Notes under the pieces: model-generated
What the model was told of the DNA's origin: nothing
Databases searched by the model: none
The model's input: only the letters and a program-made list of their open reading frames with translations
Source of the DNA: Hippasteria phrygiana
Lineage: Eukaryota; Echinodermata; Asteroidea; Valvatida; Goniasteridae
NCBI GenBank assembly: GCA_037893225.1
Contig: JAZGUH010000207.1
Location: 496,001-560,000, forward strand
Length of the DNA stretch: 64,000 nt
Reading direction: 5' to 3'
Part shown: piece by piece, positions 33,834 to 45,196 of the stretch
Layout: each line of letters starts with the position of its first letter
Numbering within the stretch: position 1 is the first letter of the stretch
Position numbers and translations under genes: made by a program

Positions 33834-35756
33834 TTACTGACAATGGGGACACAGGAATTGACCATGACGCCGCACAACTGAAATATCTGTGCAAAAGGAC
33901 AGATGCGTCCAGTGATCACATTTATCACACTGGGCCCACTTCACTATGACAAGGTTGACGCAGTGCTTAATGGCTGCTGGGGAAAACTTGCCGCAAACAC
34001 AACAATTGGACGACTCATCGGTTGCAGAATCATCGTCTGATGATGAGCAGCTTAGGATGACCACAGCAGCACAACCTGAAGGGCCTGGCTGAGTGGTAGT
34101 GGCAGATTGTCGGAGTTGGTTTGCTCCAGCACTATTGCTGGATTTGACTTGCAGGGGGATTCGTTTGCGAGATTTCTGTGCACTTGCACCAGCACCTGAA
34201 GATGATGTCTGTCTTTCCTTGAGCTTCTTCTTGTCGGATGATGCCTGCATGATTGCCATATTTTTCTTCTTTGTAAGGCTGCCTGCAAGTGTTGGTGGAA
34301 CGAATCTCTTCTTTGGCCTGTTGACAACCTTCTCAATTGTTCTCAATTTGAAGAAGACACTCGATTTGTTTTCTGCAGCTGTAATTACCGGTGTGTTGGT
34401 TTTGTGCGTCACTGGTGATGGCCCCGAGATTACATCTGCATGTCCATCCATGTCGGTTGAGATTTGTGGCACTGGAACGTTTTCCTTATCCTGAGCAGGA
34501 TCAGGATATATGATAGAGGGTGCGACCTGAACATCGGTGATGGTCTTGTTGGAAAACGGATAAACACCGGTCCTGCGAAATCCAGCCTGAAGGTTTTCTG
34601 GAGACATCGCCTTCAGATATGGTTTTCTCGTCAGCTTTGCAACATTATACTTTGTTATCTGGAGACCAGGATTACTTCTCATGTGCAGTTGGCATTCTCT
34701 TGAGTACATAGACTTGAAAGGGCCAAACACACCAACATCCAGTGGCTGGGTGATATGACTCGTATGCGGCGGCAGTACGAACAGGATGACATTATTCTTC
34801 TTTGCCCAGTTCACCAAAAGCAAAGATGTGTGGGATTTGTGCCCATCATAGAGGATCAATGTCTTAGAAGACTTGAGTTTCCCTTCTTGTAGGTGTGCAT
34901 GCTTTGCAAAATGCTTCTCCAGATAATTCTGAAATACAGCAGTATTGGACCAGCCGTTGTCTGACATCTGACCGGCTGCTCCAGGGGAAGCATCTTCAAG
35001 GAATTGGGGGTTCCATCTTTTCCCAGGGAACACGAAGTACGGCGGAATGTTATTGCCGATGGCATTTCCTCCCCCAATTATGGATATTGTGGAAGATCTC
35101 TGAGACGTCACTGCCTGCGGTTGAGTATTCGTGTCGCACACGATCTTCGGCGGAGTATGTTCCGTGCTGACACCAGTCTCGTCAATGTTATAGATACGTT
35201 CAGGGGATTCATGCAGGTTGTTTTCTGTCAGGATACTAGCCAGTTCTTTGTAGTAGGCGTCAAGTGCTTCTCTCGAAGCACACCTTGCTCTGGCCAAAGA
35301 CAACTTCTGGGGCTTTGCCAATTTTAACTCTGGCCAACGCTTCAAAAACCCATAAAACCAGGAGTCGCTTAGTTGTTTTTCAGCTTGGATTTTTGCTTCG
35401 CCACACGAAACTGCATACTCTGATGCAAGATACTGAATATTAGCTTTGGTGTAGCCATATCCAATGTTGGCCATGTGCTTCACATGGTCAACTAGTTCTT
35501 GTTCTTGTTCCCTCGTGAACATTCTTTTGGGACCCAGTTGTGCATCTTCAACATCAACATTCCCTCTTGTTCTATCCCGGAGAGTTGATTCTGGTACCCC
35601 ATACTGCCTAGAGGCTTTGTAGACCGACATGCCTCCTTGTGTTGCACAGAATGCATTGACAAGACTGACTGCATCATATTGACGTCTAGCGTTTTGTATG
35701 TTAGGTTGATTGTAGAATAGTTGACGCCTTGCTTTCGAAGTTGCAGATTTGCAATC
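33834..35756 (-). CDS. Pogo/Tigger-type DDE transposase, main exon
   Basis: This long exon encodes 640 residues with no frame break. It starts after TATTATTTAG with DCKSATSKARRQ. Residue positions use the 645-residue model that includes the first exon. A psq-type helix-turn-helix lies at about 28-70 (RRQYDAVSLVNAF...KASRQYGVPESTLRD). A CENP-B/Tc5-type helix-turn-helix region lies at about 80-160. The DDE_1 core has Asp197 (YNIDETG), Asp309 (LYDGHKSH) and Asp345 (QPLDVGVFGPFK), with 35 residues between the last two. A basic Ser-rich linker follows. The C-terminus (about 592-645) has a CxxC...CDKCDHWTHLSFC...FLCPHC pattern like a PHD finger. It would bind the transposon ends and cut and paste the element. 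A domesticated cellular role is possible, but the matching flanking motifs argue for a recent transposon. Confidence 0.95.
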   Translation of the reverse strand, partial: DCKSATSKARRQLFYNQPNIQNARRQYDAVSLVNAFCATQGGMSVYKASRQYGVPESTLRDRTRGNVDVEDAQLGPKRMFTREQEQELVDHVKHMANIGYGYTKANIQYLASEYAVSCGEAKIQAEKQLSDSWFYGFLKRWPELKLAKPQKLSLARARCASREALDAYYKELASILTENNLHESPERIYNIDETGVSTEHTPPKIVCDTNTQPQAVTSQRSSTISIIGGGNAIGNNIPPYFVFPGKRWNPQFLEDASPGAAGQMSDNGWSNTAVFQNYLEKHFAKHAHLQEGKLKSSKTLILYDGHKSHTSLLLVNWAKKNNVILFVLPPHTSHITQPLDVGVFGPFKSMYSRECQLHMRSNPGLQITKYNVAKLTRKPYLKAMSPENLQAGFRRTGVYPFSNKTITDVQVAPSIIYPDPAQDKENVPVPQISTDMDGHADVISGPSPVTHKTNTPVITAAENKSSVFFKLRTIEKVVNRPKKRFVPPTLAGSLTKKKNMAIMQASSDKKKLKERQTSSSGAGASAQKSRKRIPLQVKSSNSAGANQLRQSATTTQPGPSGCAAVVILSCSSSDDDSATDESSNCCVCGKFSPAAIKHCVNLVIVKWAQCDKCDHWTHLSFCTDISVVRRHGQFLCPHCQ

Positions 35757-36407
35757 CTAAATAATACAAAATATAAGAAAAGTCATGGTTTATTGTTCTA
35801 AAACATGCAACCCTTATAGCCCACCCTAGCCTGGCCGGCCTAATTTCCTTTACTCAATGTCTGAAATAATAATTCACAAAGTAATTTTTTTAGGTCTATT
35901 TGACTAAAAACTATTGCCATCTTATTATGTTAGACCTGAACTATTTTTATTCATTGGACCTACACATCCCCTGAAAAAAAGTCTGCTAGTTGCTTTAAAA
36001 AAATCCAACTGATTTAAGATAGTTAGACCTGCATTTATTCCTTATTAAACCCCCACCCCTCCCCCGCCCTGCCTGAAGGACAATTAATATGATTGATACA
36101 AGTCTATTGATTGAGATGTGATTGAGGGCGCACTTTAAACAGTGCGCAGTTTTAGGTGTGCTCGTCGATCGTCGTCCTTATTTTGGTTCCGGACAAAAAG
36201 TCACAATTTCGCGGTAAAAAATACATTCTTGGACGCCATTGGCCATTGCAACAGGGACATGGGAACCAAGCAAAGGAAATTCAATGGGCGGGGCATGATT
36301 ACAGATAAATGTTAAAAAGATAGACAGTGCCCTTTGACGGACATGGTGAGGGGAATTTTTCAAGGTAAGGAAAAATTCAAGTTTTGTTTAAAATTATTAA
36401 AACTTAC

Positions 36408-36422
36408 CAAATAACGCGACAT
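36408..36422 (-). CDS. Transposase first coding exon (five codons)
   Basis: The minus strand reads AAAATGTCGCGTTATTTG followed by GTAAGTTT, giving MSRYL in phase 0, which joins directly to DCKSATS at 35756. The intron is 651 bases. It is short, so inferred mainly from phase and the good donor. Confidence 0.62.
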
Positions 36423-37333
36423 TTTGCCTTCTTTTTTTTTCTACAACTCGGCAAAAGACCTTGGTTACCGATTACCTGGATAAAAATCGCCGATTGAGGG
36501 CGTACTGGTAACGCAAAACAAGAAATTTTCGATACCGCGATAATAGAGTTGCCGCGATAATAGGGAGTTGACTATACATGTACAATTGTACATACATGTA
36601 TTTATGTACATATGCATGTACATGTGTCAGTCAGTCAGATATTGTACATGCAACTTTGTGTGAGATCAAAATGGTTAAAACCAAAAACTGAAATATGTCT
36701 CAATAATTTGAATGAAAATCACTTACTTTCTACGTCCCGCCGATTTAAAAAGAAACCATTCCACAGGAATTTTCTTCTCAATCTATCACAGTATCAGGGA
36801 TACCTGTATGTGAAATAAAATAAAGTACATGTGATGTATTTCCGAGTTTCACATTTGTAGACCCAAATGTAACATTTTACATGCTAAAATAGGAAGTGTA
36901 CATGTACATTTATTATCTAAATGTAAGTGTACATGTACATTTAATATCTACATGTACATGGTTCCAGAAAATAAATGACTACTGCGATTGTAAAGAAAAT
37001 GTGCAATGGTGCAAACTAAAAAAGAAAAAGAAAATCACAATTTTGTAAGATGCCTTTTATCATGAAATGTATACTTATATGGGCTAGTTAGGCCCCCCCC
37101 CCCAAAAAAAACAACACAAAACAAAAGTTCACCGTTCGGAAAGATTTTACTTTAATACACACCCCCCACCCCCTCCCCCCCCCCCCCCACCCCCATAGGT
37201 CAGAAGCTGAAAAATCTGATAAAATAACAATCCATTTCTCAGTGTTTAGAATTGTAAGATTGAGACTTGTCAGGAGATTTTTGTGCAATATAGGGGAAGA
37301 AAGTGTGTTTATTGTGTTTGATGTTCTTGGCAC

Positions 37334-37668
37334 TAGTCAACTCGTACCCAAGTCAACTCGTACCCAAGTCAACTCGTACCCAAGTCAACTCGTACCCAAG
37401 TCAACTCGTACCCAAGTCAACTCGTACCCAAGTCAACTCGTACCCAAGTCAACTCGTACCCAAGTCAACTTGTACTCGTATAGTATTAAAAAGTTTCCAT
37501 ATATTGTCTTTTATAATATTTGAACCTTCTAAGTTATATCTTTCTTTTTTAAATGGGTAACTGTGTGAACGTCTTTAATGGAGAATGTCGTGTTATTGAA
37601 TTTTGTTTTGCATGGTTTGCCTTGGGTGCGAGTTGCCTTGGGTGTAAATTTTTGGGTACGAGTTGACC
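37334..37668. mobile_element. TIR element with CAACTCGTACCCAAGT array
   Basis: Nine tandem copies of CAACTCGTACCCAAGT (37338-37470) are mirrored at 37621-37668 by TTGGGTACGAGTTGACCC and a degenerate TTGGGTGCGAGTTG. As with the 4381 element, tandem units sit at one end and inverted ones at the other. Confidence 0.8.
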
Positions 37669-38901
37669 CATTACCGTGTACATGCAGTCACTCACAGTGT
37701 TCACACATAGAAGTTAATTTGTGCCTCACTTGTCACGGATTTTGCTGACATAAATCTTGAAATAACTGGTTTTCCCACCCTTTTTTAAGTTCAAGGAAGT
37801 TTTTGTTTTTCGTGTCACAGCGCTAAACAAAATCCCACTACTTGAGCTGGTTTGTATATTATTTAATATAGCCCCTCATTAGTACTCATAGTAGAATTGT
37901 GTTTTATTTCTCCATTGCAGAATGTTTCCTACCTCCGATGGCAGAACGTACATGTACATGTATGTACACGCTCAGTGCAATGAGCATATTAAAACATGTG
38001 AAAATAGCAAAACAAAATCTTAAATATACAAATTCCTCCCGCTGTACCTTGTCTTTTCTTTACTCCATTGGGGTATCCAACATCTCTTCTCCAGGATGCA
38101 ACCTCAATTTTGTCAGGGAAAACTCACATTTCTTTTTAAACAAGCGACTTTTGGCCCCTAAAAAATTGCCTCGCATGTAACGTTTCGCGTGTAACTGAAT
38201 GTAAACATAGACTCGCTCCGCGTCGCGTGGGCGCTATAGCACAAATCCCGCTAACAATCTTTCGCCCCTGAGGGCGCACTCTTTTATTTCTCTGAAACGG
38301 CCGTGTGGAAACTACACCCCCTGGAACACGCACGCATGTCCAGCGTCTGCGTACTGAAATACACATACGTGTACACGTATACTTATAAACAAGTAGCACA
38401 CATCGTGGCACTCAGTTCTCTAAGAGTAAGATTATTAGAAAAAACGTTCAAATTTCATCTGTTTATTTCATAAAATTTCATTCACAAGTACAAGTGCCAT
38501 GAAATATTTGTCTGAAAGTTGCATGGAATTGGAGGTTGGCGATATAGAAGTAGAAGCAGTGTACGTGATTGATCATTGTTGCAATTTTCAGAAATGGGCG
38601 GATTTGGGGGTTAGTATGTTATAAGAAATATCATTCCACTGACCTGTTCAAAGTTTTGCGTTGTTGGATGGCGAAAAAAACGAGAGAAAACGGCGCTCGT
38701 TTTCAACCGTCGGGCGGATAAATCTGGGGTCGATATCATGGCGTTGCTAAACACAATGTGCTTAGCACAAAAATGCTTAGCGCGAAAAGCTTTCCTTTAT
38801 AGGTAAACCCAATTTCCATGTATTAAATGCACATCATGCTTGTGACTAGTATTCGAGCATATTTTAATAGCACGAAAAACATGAGTCTGGGCTGGTGACC
38901 T

Positions 38902-39133
38902 GGGGCCAATTTCATACTGCTTAAGCACAAAACGTGTTTAAGCACCTAAAAATATTGCTTAGTAAAACCAGCTAAAATTCCATATGATGTATAATTGCTT
39001 ATGACTGGTATTTACCTGTTGTTTGCTTAGCACAAATGTCACATGGAGTTTCAGCTGCTGCTAACTAGATTTTAAGCATGTTGTTGTGCTTAAGCAAATA
39101 ATATGTTTTAAGCAGCTCTATGAAATTGGCCCC
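38902..39133. mobile_element. MITE, ends GGGGCCAATTTCATA
   Basis: GGGGCCAATTTCATA at the left and TATGAAATTGGCCCC at the right enclose many TTAAGCA/TGCTTAG motifs that are themselves inverted. The full relative is at 61334-61575, and fragments of the interior lie at 38740-38800. Confidence 0.88.
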
Positions 39134-39844
39134 TGTTTTTATTATAAGCCAGACATTTTGGCGCTAAGCAATTTCTCTGTGTGCTTAGCAATTAGCATGC
39201 ATCTTGGCCCCTCGGGAACTCATTGCAAGTTACCGTAGATCAGAAGTGGCCAAAAGTTGTGCATTTTAATTGATGAAGGCCTTTAGTTGGGGGACGAGGC
39301 AGGGGGACGCTATCCGCAACCAACAAGCCAACCAACCGACTAGTGACCAAACATTCAACCGACCAACCAAAATGAGTCAACAACCGACCGACCATCTGAC
39401 CGACCAAGAACAACTGACCACTGGGCCAACGTACAACCATGAAGTCAATCAACTAAAACAACCACGCAACCGATCCACCAACAAAACCTCCAATATGCGG
39501 GCCTAGGCGGCCAGCCAAACAGCCCGACAGACAGACAGACAAACCGACAGATCAACAGCCATACCAGCAGCTGCAACATTCAGCCAATTTATACCATGTG
39601 CAGCCAGACCCTGTAACTTAATTTAGTACGCAAAACGGCATACAAATCTATAATTTGTATCATTTCATACAATGACCCGACTGAAATAATAATAGTTTAT
39701 TGATGAATACAAGTACATGTCCTTTGTTTGCACATGATTCTTGTGGAAACAAAATGATTTAATCGATCCACCGGAGAAATTGTACACGTTGTGCATTGTT
39801 TTCCAGAAGGCTACAGGTCTAGGTCTATTATCAATACAAATAAA

Positions 39845-41827
39845 ATAAAATAACTAGAGGCAAGTGTTTGTGGACAAACACAGGGCTGTTTCTAATTTTT
39901 TTATTGTTAGTTTGGATGTCAAATGTGTATGCAATATTTAAAGTTGTTTGTTTGTTAACAATGACGGAGGGATGAAGATGTTATTGGATGTGTGAAGGAT
40001 TGGTTTAAAAAAGGAATCGTGTACAAATGCTATGGGAAATAGCCTAGCGAATGCCCCTTTAAGATGACATCACATAACATGTAATGACTTCATCATAACG
40101 TCATGTCAATTTTCATCTATGACACCGGGTGGCATACCTAAATAGTGTGTTTCAACTGAATCGGACTTGTACATTTGTAGATATATGGCTTCGAAAAATG
40201 CCCCTTTAAGATGACGTCACGTGACATGTAATGACGTCATCATGACGTAAAAGTTAGGCACACATTCTGAGCAGTTGGGGTAAGTGTCTGCCAAGTTTAA
40301 AAGTAGCCAAACTGGCCGGTAAGAAAGAAAACGTTTACAAATGCAATGGGCAATAATCTAGCGAGTGCCCCTTTAAGATGACACCACGTGACATGTTATG
40401 ACTTGATCATAACGTCATGTCAATGTTCATCTATAACACCCGGTGGCATACCTAGATATTACGTTCCAACTTAATCGGACTTGTACTTTTGTAGATATAT
40501 GGCTTCGAAAAATGCCGCTTTAAGATGACGTCACGTGACATGTGATGACGTCATCATGACGTAAAAGTTCGGCACACATTGTGAGCAGTTGGTGTAAGTG
40601 TCTGCCAAGTTTAAAAGTAGCCAAAGTGGCCGGTAAGAAAGAAAACGTTTACAAATGCTATGTGCAATATTCTAGCGACTTGAAAAAATAATTTTTTTCA
40701 TGACGTCATCATGACGTCACACAATTTGCGCTTTTTAGGGCATATCTTTGAGACATACCAAAGCTATAACAAAAATAATTTTGAAAATATCTTGTTTTGT
40801 TCGCTAGATATATTGAAAAGAATGTTACGATTCTAAAACTTCAACAATTTAGCGACTTGAAAAAAGACTAGAAATCAACCCCTTTTATAAACAGCAAGCA
40901 CATAATACCCATGGTTATCAGCTCTTCCCAGAATTCCTTTGTGTTATATTGAATTTGGTCTAAATTTTGAAATGGCTCCTATTTCACACTTGAGTGAGCC
41001 ACGATCATGAAATTTTGGAATTGGGTACAGAAAAATACAATGTATACATTTTTGTAATCGGATTGACCCTTACATGCGTTAAAAAAAAAACATATTTTTG
41101 ATGACGTCATCATGACGTCACACAATTTTCGCCTTTTAGGGCATATCTTTGAGACATACCAAAGCTATAACAAAAAGAATTTTGAAAATATCTTGTTTTG
41201 TTCGCTAGATATATTGAAAAGAATGTTACGATTTTAATACTTCAAAAATTCAGCGACTTGAAAAAAGACTAGAAATCAACCCCTTTTATAAACAGCAAGC
41301 TCATAATAGCCATGGTTATCAGCCCGTCCCAGAATTCCTTTGTGTTATATTGAATTTGGTCTAAATTTTGAAATGGCTGTCATTTCTTACTTGAGTGAGC
41401 CACGATCATGAAATTTTGGAATTGGGTACAGGAAAATTCAATGTATACATTTTTGTAATCGAATTGACCCTTACATGCATTAACAAAAAAACATATTTTT
41501 GATGACGTCATCATGACGTCAAACAATTTTCGCTTTTTAGGGCATATCTTTGAGACATACCAAAGCTATAACAAAAAGAATTTTGAAAATATCTTGTTTT
41601 GTTCGCTAGATATATTAAAAACAATGTTACGATTTTCAAATTTCAAAAATTCATAAAAAATCACGTGATGACGTCATCATGACGTAAAAGTTCGGCATGC
41701 ATTCTGAGCAGTTGGTCTAAGTGTCTGTTAAGTTTAAAGGCAATCGGCTGCATCAAAGTAGCAAAAGTGCCTGGTAGAAAGAAAACGTGTACAAATGCTA
41801 TGGGCAAAAAGTCTGAAAAAGAAGCCA

Positions 41828-41859
<32 letters not shown>

Positions 41860-41925
41860 ATCTTAACGAAAACAAGGGCTGTTTCGTAAAACTACGAAAC
41901 AGCCAATAACACCTGTTATAATAAT
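39845..41925. repeat. Long tandem repeat block with TGACGTCA palindromes
   Basis: Two direct units of about 317 bases (40050-40680) carry CCCCTTTAAGATGACGTCAC. Then come about 2.5 units of 400 bases (40683-41690) with TCATGACGTCATCATGACGT at 40700, 41101 and 41501. The block is framed by AGGGCTGTTTC at 39885 and AAGGGCTGTTTCGTA near 41873, and a poly(A) run fills 41828-41860. No coding frame is visible. Confidence 0.88.
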
Positions 41926-41929
41926 TGTT

Positions 41930-43200
41930 TTGTCTACCGACAATTGCCGACACTGGGTCGATTTGGCTGGTTATTATGGGCTCGATTTAAAGGGGTGCTT
42001 ATTCGCGAGTCTAGAATCGATTTCATGCAGATCTCTAGGTATAATGCCGGATTTCAGTTTTCATCCTCCAACTTCACCAATGTTTTATGGTGGTTGTTAA
42101 AAAAAAACAAGGAAAAATGAGGATCTGCTTTGTTGATGATGACTTTACAAATCCCACCCCACCCCCCTCCCCCAGATAAGTTCGGACTCGCTGCGGCTAC
42201 TTCTTGGAATGATCCATCAAAGAATCAACTGATTATTCTTCTAACGTAGCCAGCACATACCGGGACTGTCGATCTTGCAGAAATAGTGGATAATAAAGTG
42301 AAATCTCTTTTCATTGGCGTATATTATTTATTGGTAATAACTGTTATTATTGTGTTTATTATTTGATAGTGTTGAAATAACTCTTATGATGTAACTTTCC
42401 ATAAAATCCTGCCGTCAAATGTAACACAAGGTCGTGGACTCAATATCGCCATCACTATAGCTGTTCTACTTTGATTTGCTAATCGTTGCACGCACAGCCG
42501 ATTTTAGTCGAAATTTATTTCGATACATAAGGCCTACAACTTTATTTTTGTATAGGAAGGGGCTGGTGCATTATTTATTTTACAATTATAAATACAGATT
42601 TACTTATTTACTTATTTTCGTTTGGTTCTGTCATGGTACATTTTGGCATTTGGCCGGCGGGTGGGGTGTCACGGACTATGTTCGACTGTAGGCCTATCGT
42701 ATAATGTTTGGTGGCACAAACACATACAAAATACTTGTACATGCAGTATGTATCATAACTACAGGATCATGCAGCAGCAGTCATTGCAATTGTAATCTGA
42801 TCTGGCGCGCGCGCGCCCTGTGGGTCAGCGCGCGCGCGCCCTGTAGGTCAGCGCGCGGTCGTGGGGTATTATTTGCAGTTACTGGGTTCATCTGCGTTCA
42901 TCAGTTCGGGATTCAGTGTACAGCCGCAAGCCTGCTATGATCGTGACGACACAGCCCCTGTATTTGAACAAGTTCTCGCCCTATACACGCTCACCCCTCC
43001 TCACACATGCACACATACGGCACGGGGTACCTCTATTGTAGACTTTACTTTCCTTCGTTTATTCTCCTTTGTCCCTATTGTAATTTCAAACTCCATAGCG
43101 TTAACCTTGTGGGGTACCTGGGTTTCTAAAGACTCCCTTGTGGGTTACCATTGTTACCCTTTCTTCCCGGTACCCTATAAGGAGACTAATGTAGGAACAT
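41930..43200. other. No gene recognised; GCGC tract and composite repeat
   Basis: (GC)n-rich GGCGCGCGCGCGCCCTGTGG is duplicated at 42804 and 42827. At 43020-43200 is a relative of the 15895-16070 repeat (CTTGTGGGGTACC, TTTCTAAAGACT). Confidence 0.6.
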
Positions 43201-43489
43201 ACGTACAATAGACCTAGTCCTGTTACACACTATAAAGGGCGAAATCCTGTTTACAATTTCAACACAATTACGTGTAGGCCCCTATCGTTAACACGACGTT
43301 CACTTAGTAACTATCAAGTTAAAACAATTGTATTCAGTGTGGTTATTTTTCAGTAAAAATTTAATATCTCGGCAGAAAATCGATTGAACATTGTTTATCC
43401 AAAACTTAGAAAATGGAATTTGCGTCGATCGAGTAAATTCAAAACGAAAACTGCAAACTGAATGAAAGAAAATGCATGTATCGACTTAC

Positions 43490-43622
43490 CAGCAGTTTCG
43501 GGTGCATTTCGGGTACCCAGCAGGTAACCTACAGTAAATGTGACCACGACGAAAATAGGCAACAGACAAACTCGCACGCTGGACACGCCCACCCGCCGAA
43601 ACTCGTTCTTGGCGGCGAACAT
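43490..43622 (-). CDS. DUF3431-domain protein, first exon (signal anchor)
   Basis: The minus strand starts ATGTTCGCCGCC and encodes 44 residues. A basic N-terminus (MFAAKNEFRRVG) is followed by a single hydrophobic helix (VCLLPIFVVVTFTVGYLLG, about 18-36) and a short polar stretch ending NAPETA. Such a layout is a type II signal anchor. It ends GCTG/GTAAGTCG, leaving phase 1, and the terminal exon at 23494 begins with TC, making Val. The next in-frame minus-strand exon of this kind is that one, so I join them into a 329-residue protein with a 20 kb intron. The region is CpG-richer than its surroundings, as first exons often are. The join is inferred; the exon could belong to another type II protein. 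Confidence 0.62.
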
Positions 43623-44104
43623 GCTCTTTCTACTGCACCGTCTGGAACTCCGAGGACAGCAGAAGACAGCGAGACGCGCAACGGGACATACCACATGTGC
43701 GCCGAGTGAAGTGGAAAAAAACTACGGCTCAATTTAGCTTTCGCCTGCCACTCACAATCAGCAGCGTTAACAGCCAGTCTATGCATTGCAAACTATCATT
43801 CATTTCCTGCGGCAGTTTGACCTCTGAGCATGCGTCATCAACATCACTGGATTTTGAAGTCGATGGGGGAAACGAAGTGTTTAAACTTACGGTGGCCATG
43901 AGGGGACGTTTCGAGTTTCTGTCTCAGGCCTATCGCGTTTTTGTCCTCCCGTATTCTCAAAAATTATCCATTTGGGGTTAAGAATACTTAGCACCTTCCC
44001 TCGCTGTATTTGTAACTGCAGTATAAGTACTAAACCACGAATGACGCCGCGGATTGGATCCAACTTTAGACCCTTTCGGCAAGTTCGCCTGTTTTTGTGT
44101 GGCA

Positions 44105-44331
44105 TATGGTGGCCCTGAAGGGACATCGCAAATCGTGAATATTGACGCCAATATTCGCGACAAAAATTAGCGACTTGCATCAAAAACAAATTACGTCTCG
44201 CCCTCCGGCCCTAATATTGACGTCAATATCGTGTCAAAAAAATTACGTCCCGCTCTCCGGTCGTGATTTTTTCACGCGAATATTGACGTCAATATTCGCG
44301 ATGTCCTTTCAGTCCTTTTAGGCCACCATAG
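44105..44331. mobile_element. MITE, ends TATGGTGGCCCTGAAGGGAC
   Basis: Left TATGGTGGCCCTGAAGGGAC plus ATCGCAAAT and right GCGATGTCCTTTCAGTCC and GGCCACCATA are inverted. The interior holds several AATATTGACGTCAATATT palindromes. The left end is shared with 50583. Confidence 0.85.
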
Positions 44332-45023
44332 TAGCGTAAACTGTCCACGTTGCAGTGCAAACTAGTCTCCACTCATATTTCCTGGCTATCTGTTACAAAT
44401 ATAATGATAGGTCTAGCAAGCTGCTGCTTTATTGCATTGGTTCATGTACAACTTGAGAACAATTCTCATGATTCTTGAGCACATAAACTTGTGGAGTTTA
44501 TGAACAACCAGTCTAGACTCGTTCCCGGTCCCTCCATTGTTGTTCTTGCTTCGACAATGGGGCCGGATGCGGGTAATATTAGCATAATTAGCATATTAGT
44601 TTGCCTAATTAGCATCATGACCTGGCGGTTTATGCTAATTAGGGCTTTATATGCGCTACAAATGCAGGTAAATAGTCAAAACGTTGAGTCAAATTTATCG
44701 GCAACCAGGACGGTTGGACATGTAAAATTTGAAGAAAAAAATAGCAAAATAATGTACATTATTTAAAAATCGGTCAAGATAAAATATTCAAGCCAACATT
44801 TTACCACTTCAAAATGGTTGTGAAATAAAATGGGTTTAGATGAAAATCGGATCCGCCGGACCTAATCAGACCTCGCGACGCGGATCCTCTATTTTAAACG
44901 GTTCAAATTTACATGAGAGACTCACAAGGCGAGTAGAAATCTAAAGCAAAAAATGAATTAATTTTAGGTGGCAAAAGCCTGGCAACAAAAATGCACAGTT
45001 TCGGAAAATCCGCTGTGTGTCCC

Positions 45024-45196
45024 TGCAACTATAGTGCAAGTCCTTTCACAAGTCCTTTCGCAAGTCCAGTCCGAAGTCCTTTCATAAAGCCGGTCACAAG
45101 TTAGTGGATGAACAATGACAAAGAAATGCCTTTGTGAAAGCTCATTTAAATAGCTTGTGATTGGAATTAGGACTGGAGGGCTTGTGATGGACTCGA
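45024..45196. mobile_element. Foldback MITE of the GTAGTCGAGTCC family, truncated left
   Basis: AAGTCCTTTCACAAGTCC at the left and TTGTGATGGACTCGACGACA at the right. GCCTTTGTGAAAGCTCATTT is shared with 17175. Confidence 0.8.

Larger units (their letters stand above)
32768..36575 (-). mobile_element. Autonomous pogo/Tigger-type DNA transposon
   Basis: The sequence TATTATCGCGG occurs twice at the left end (32781-32791 and 32981-32991, 200 bases apart) and twice inverted at the right (36535-36545 and 36552-36562). It is nowhere else noticed in the window. The outer context is CAACTCCCTATTATCGCGG at one end and GACGCTGTATTATCGCGG at the other, each close to a TA. The transposase gene lies between them on the minus strand. 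Exact outer borders are uncertain by about ten bases. Confidence 0.8.

Noticed and set aside
43395..43694. Longer N-terminus (starting at 43694) for the DUF3431 first exon
   Set aside because: The upstream extension begins at GTG, not ATG, and is Cys/Arg-rich; ATG at 43622 sits directly before a normal signal anchor.
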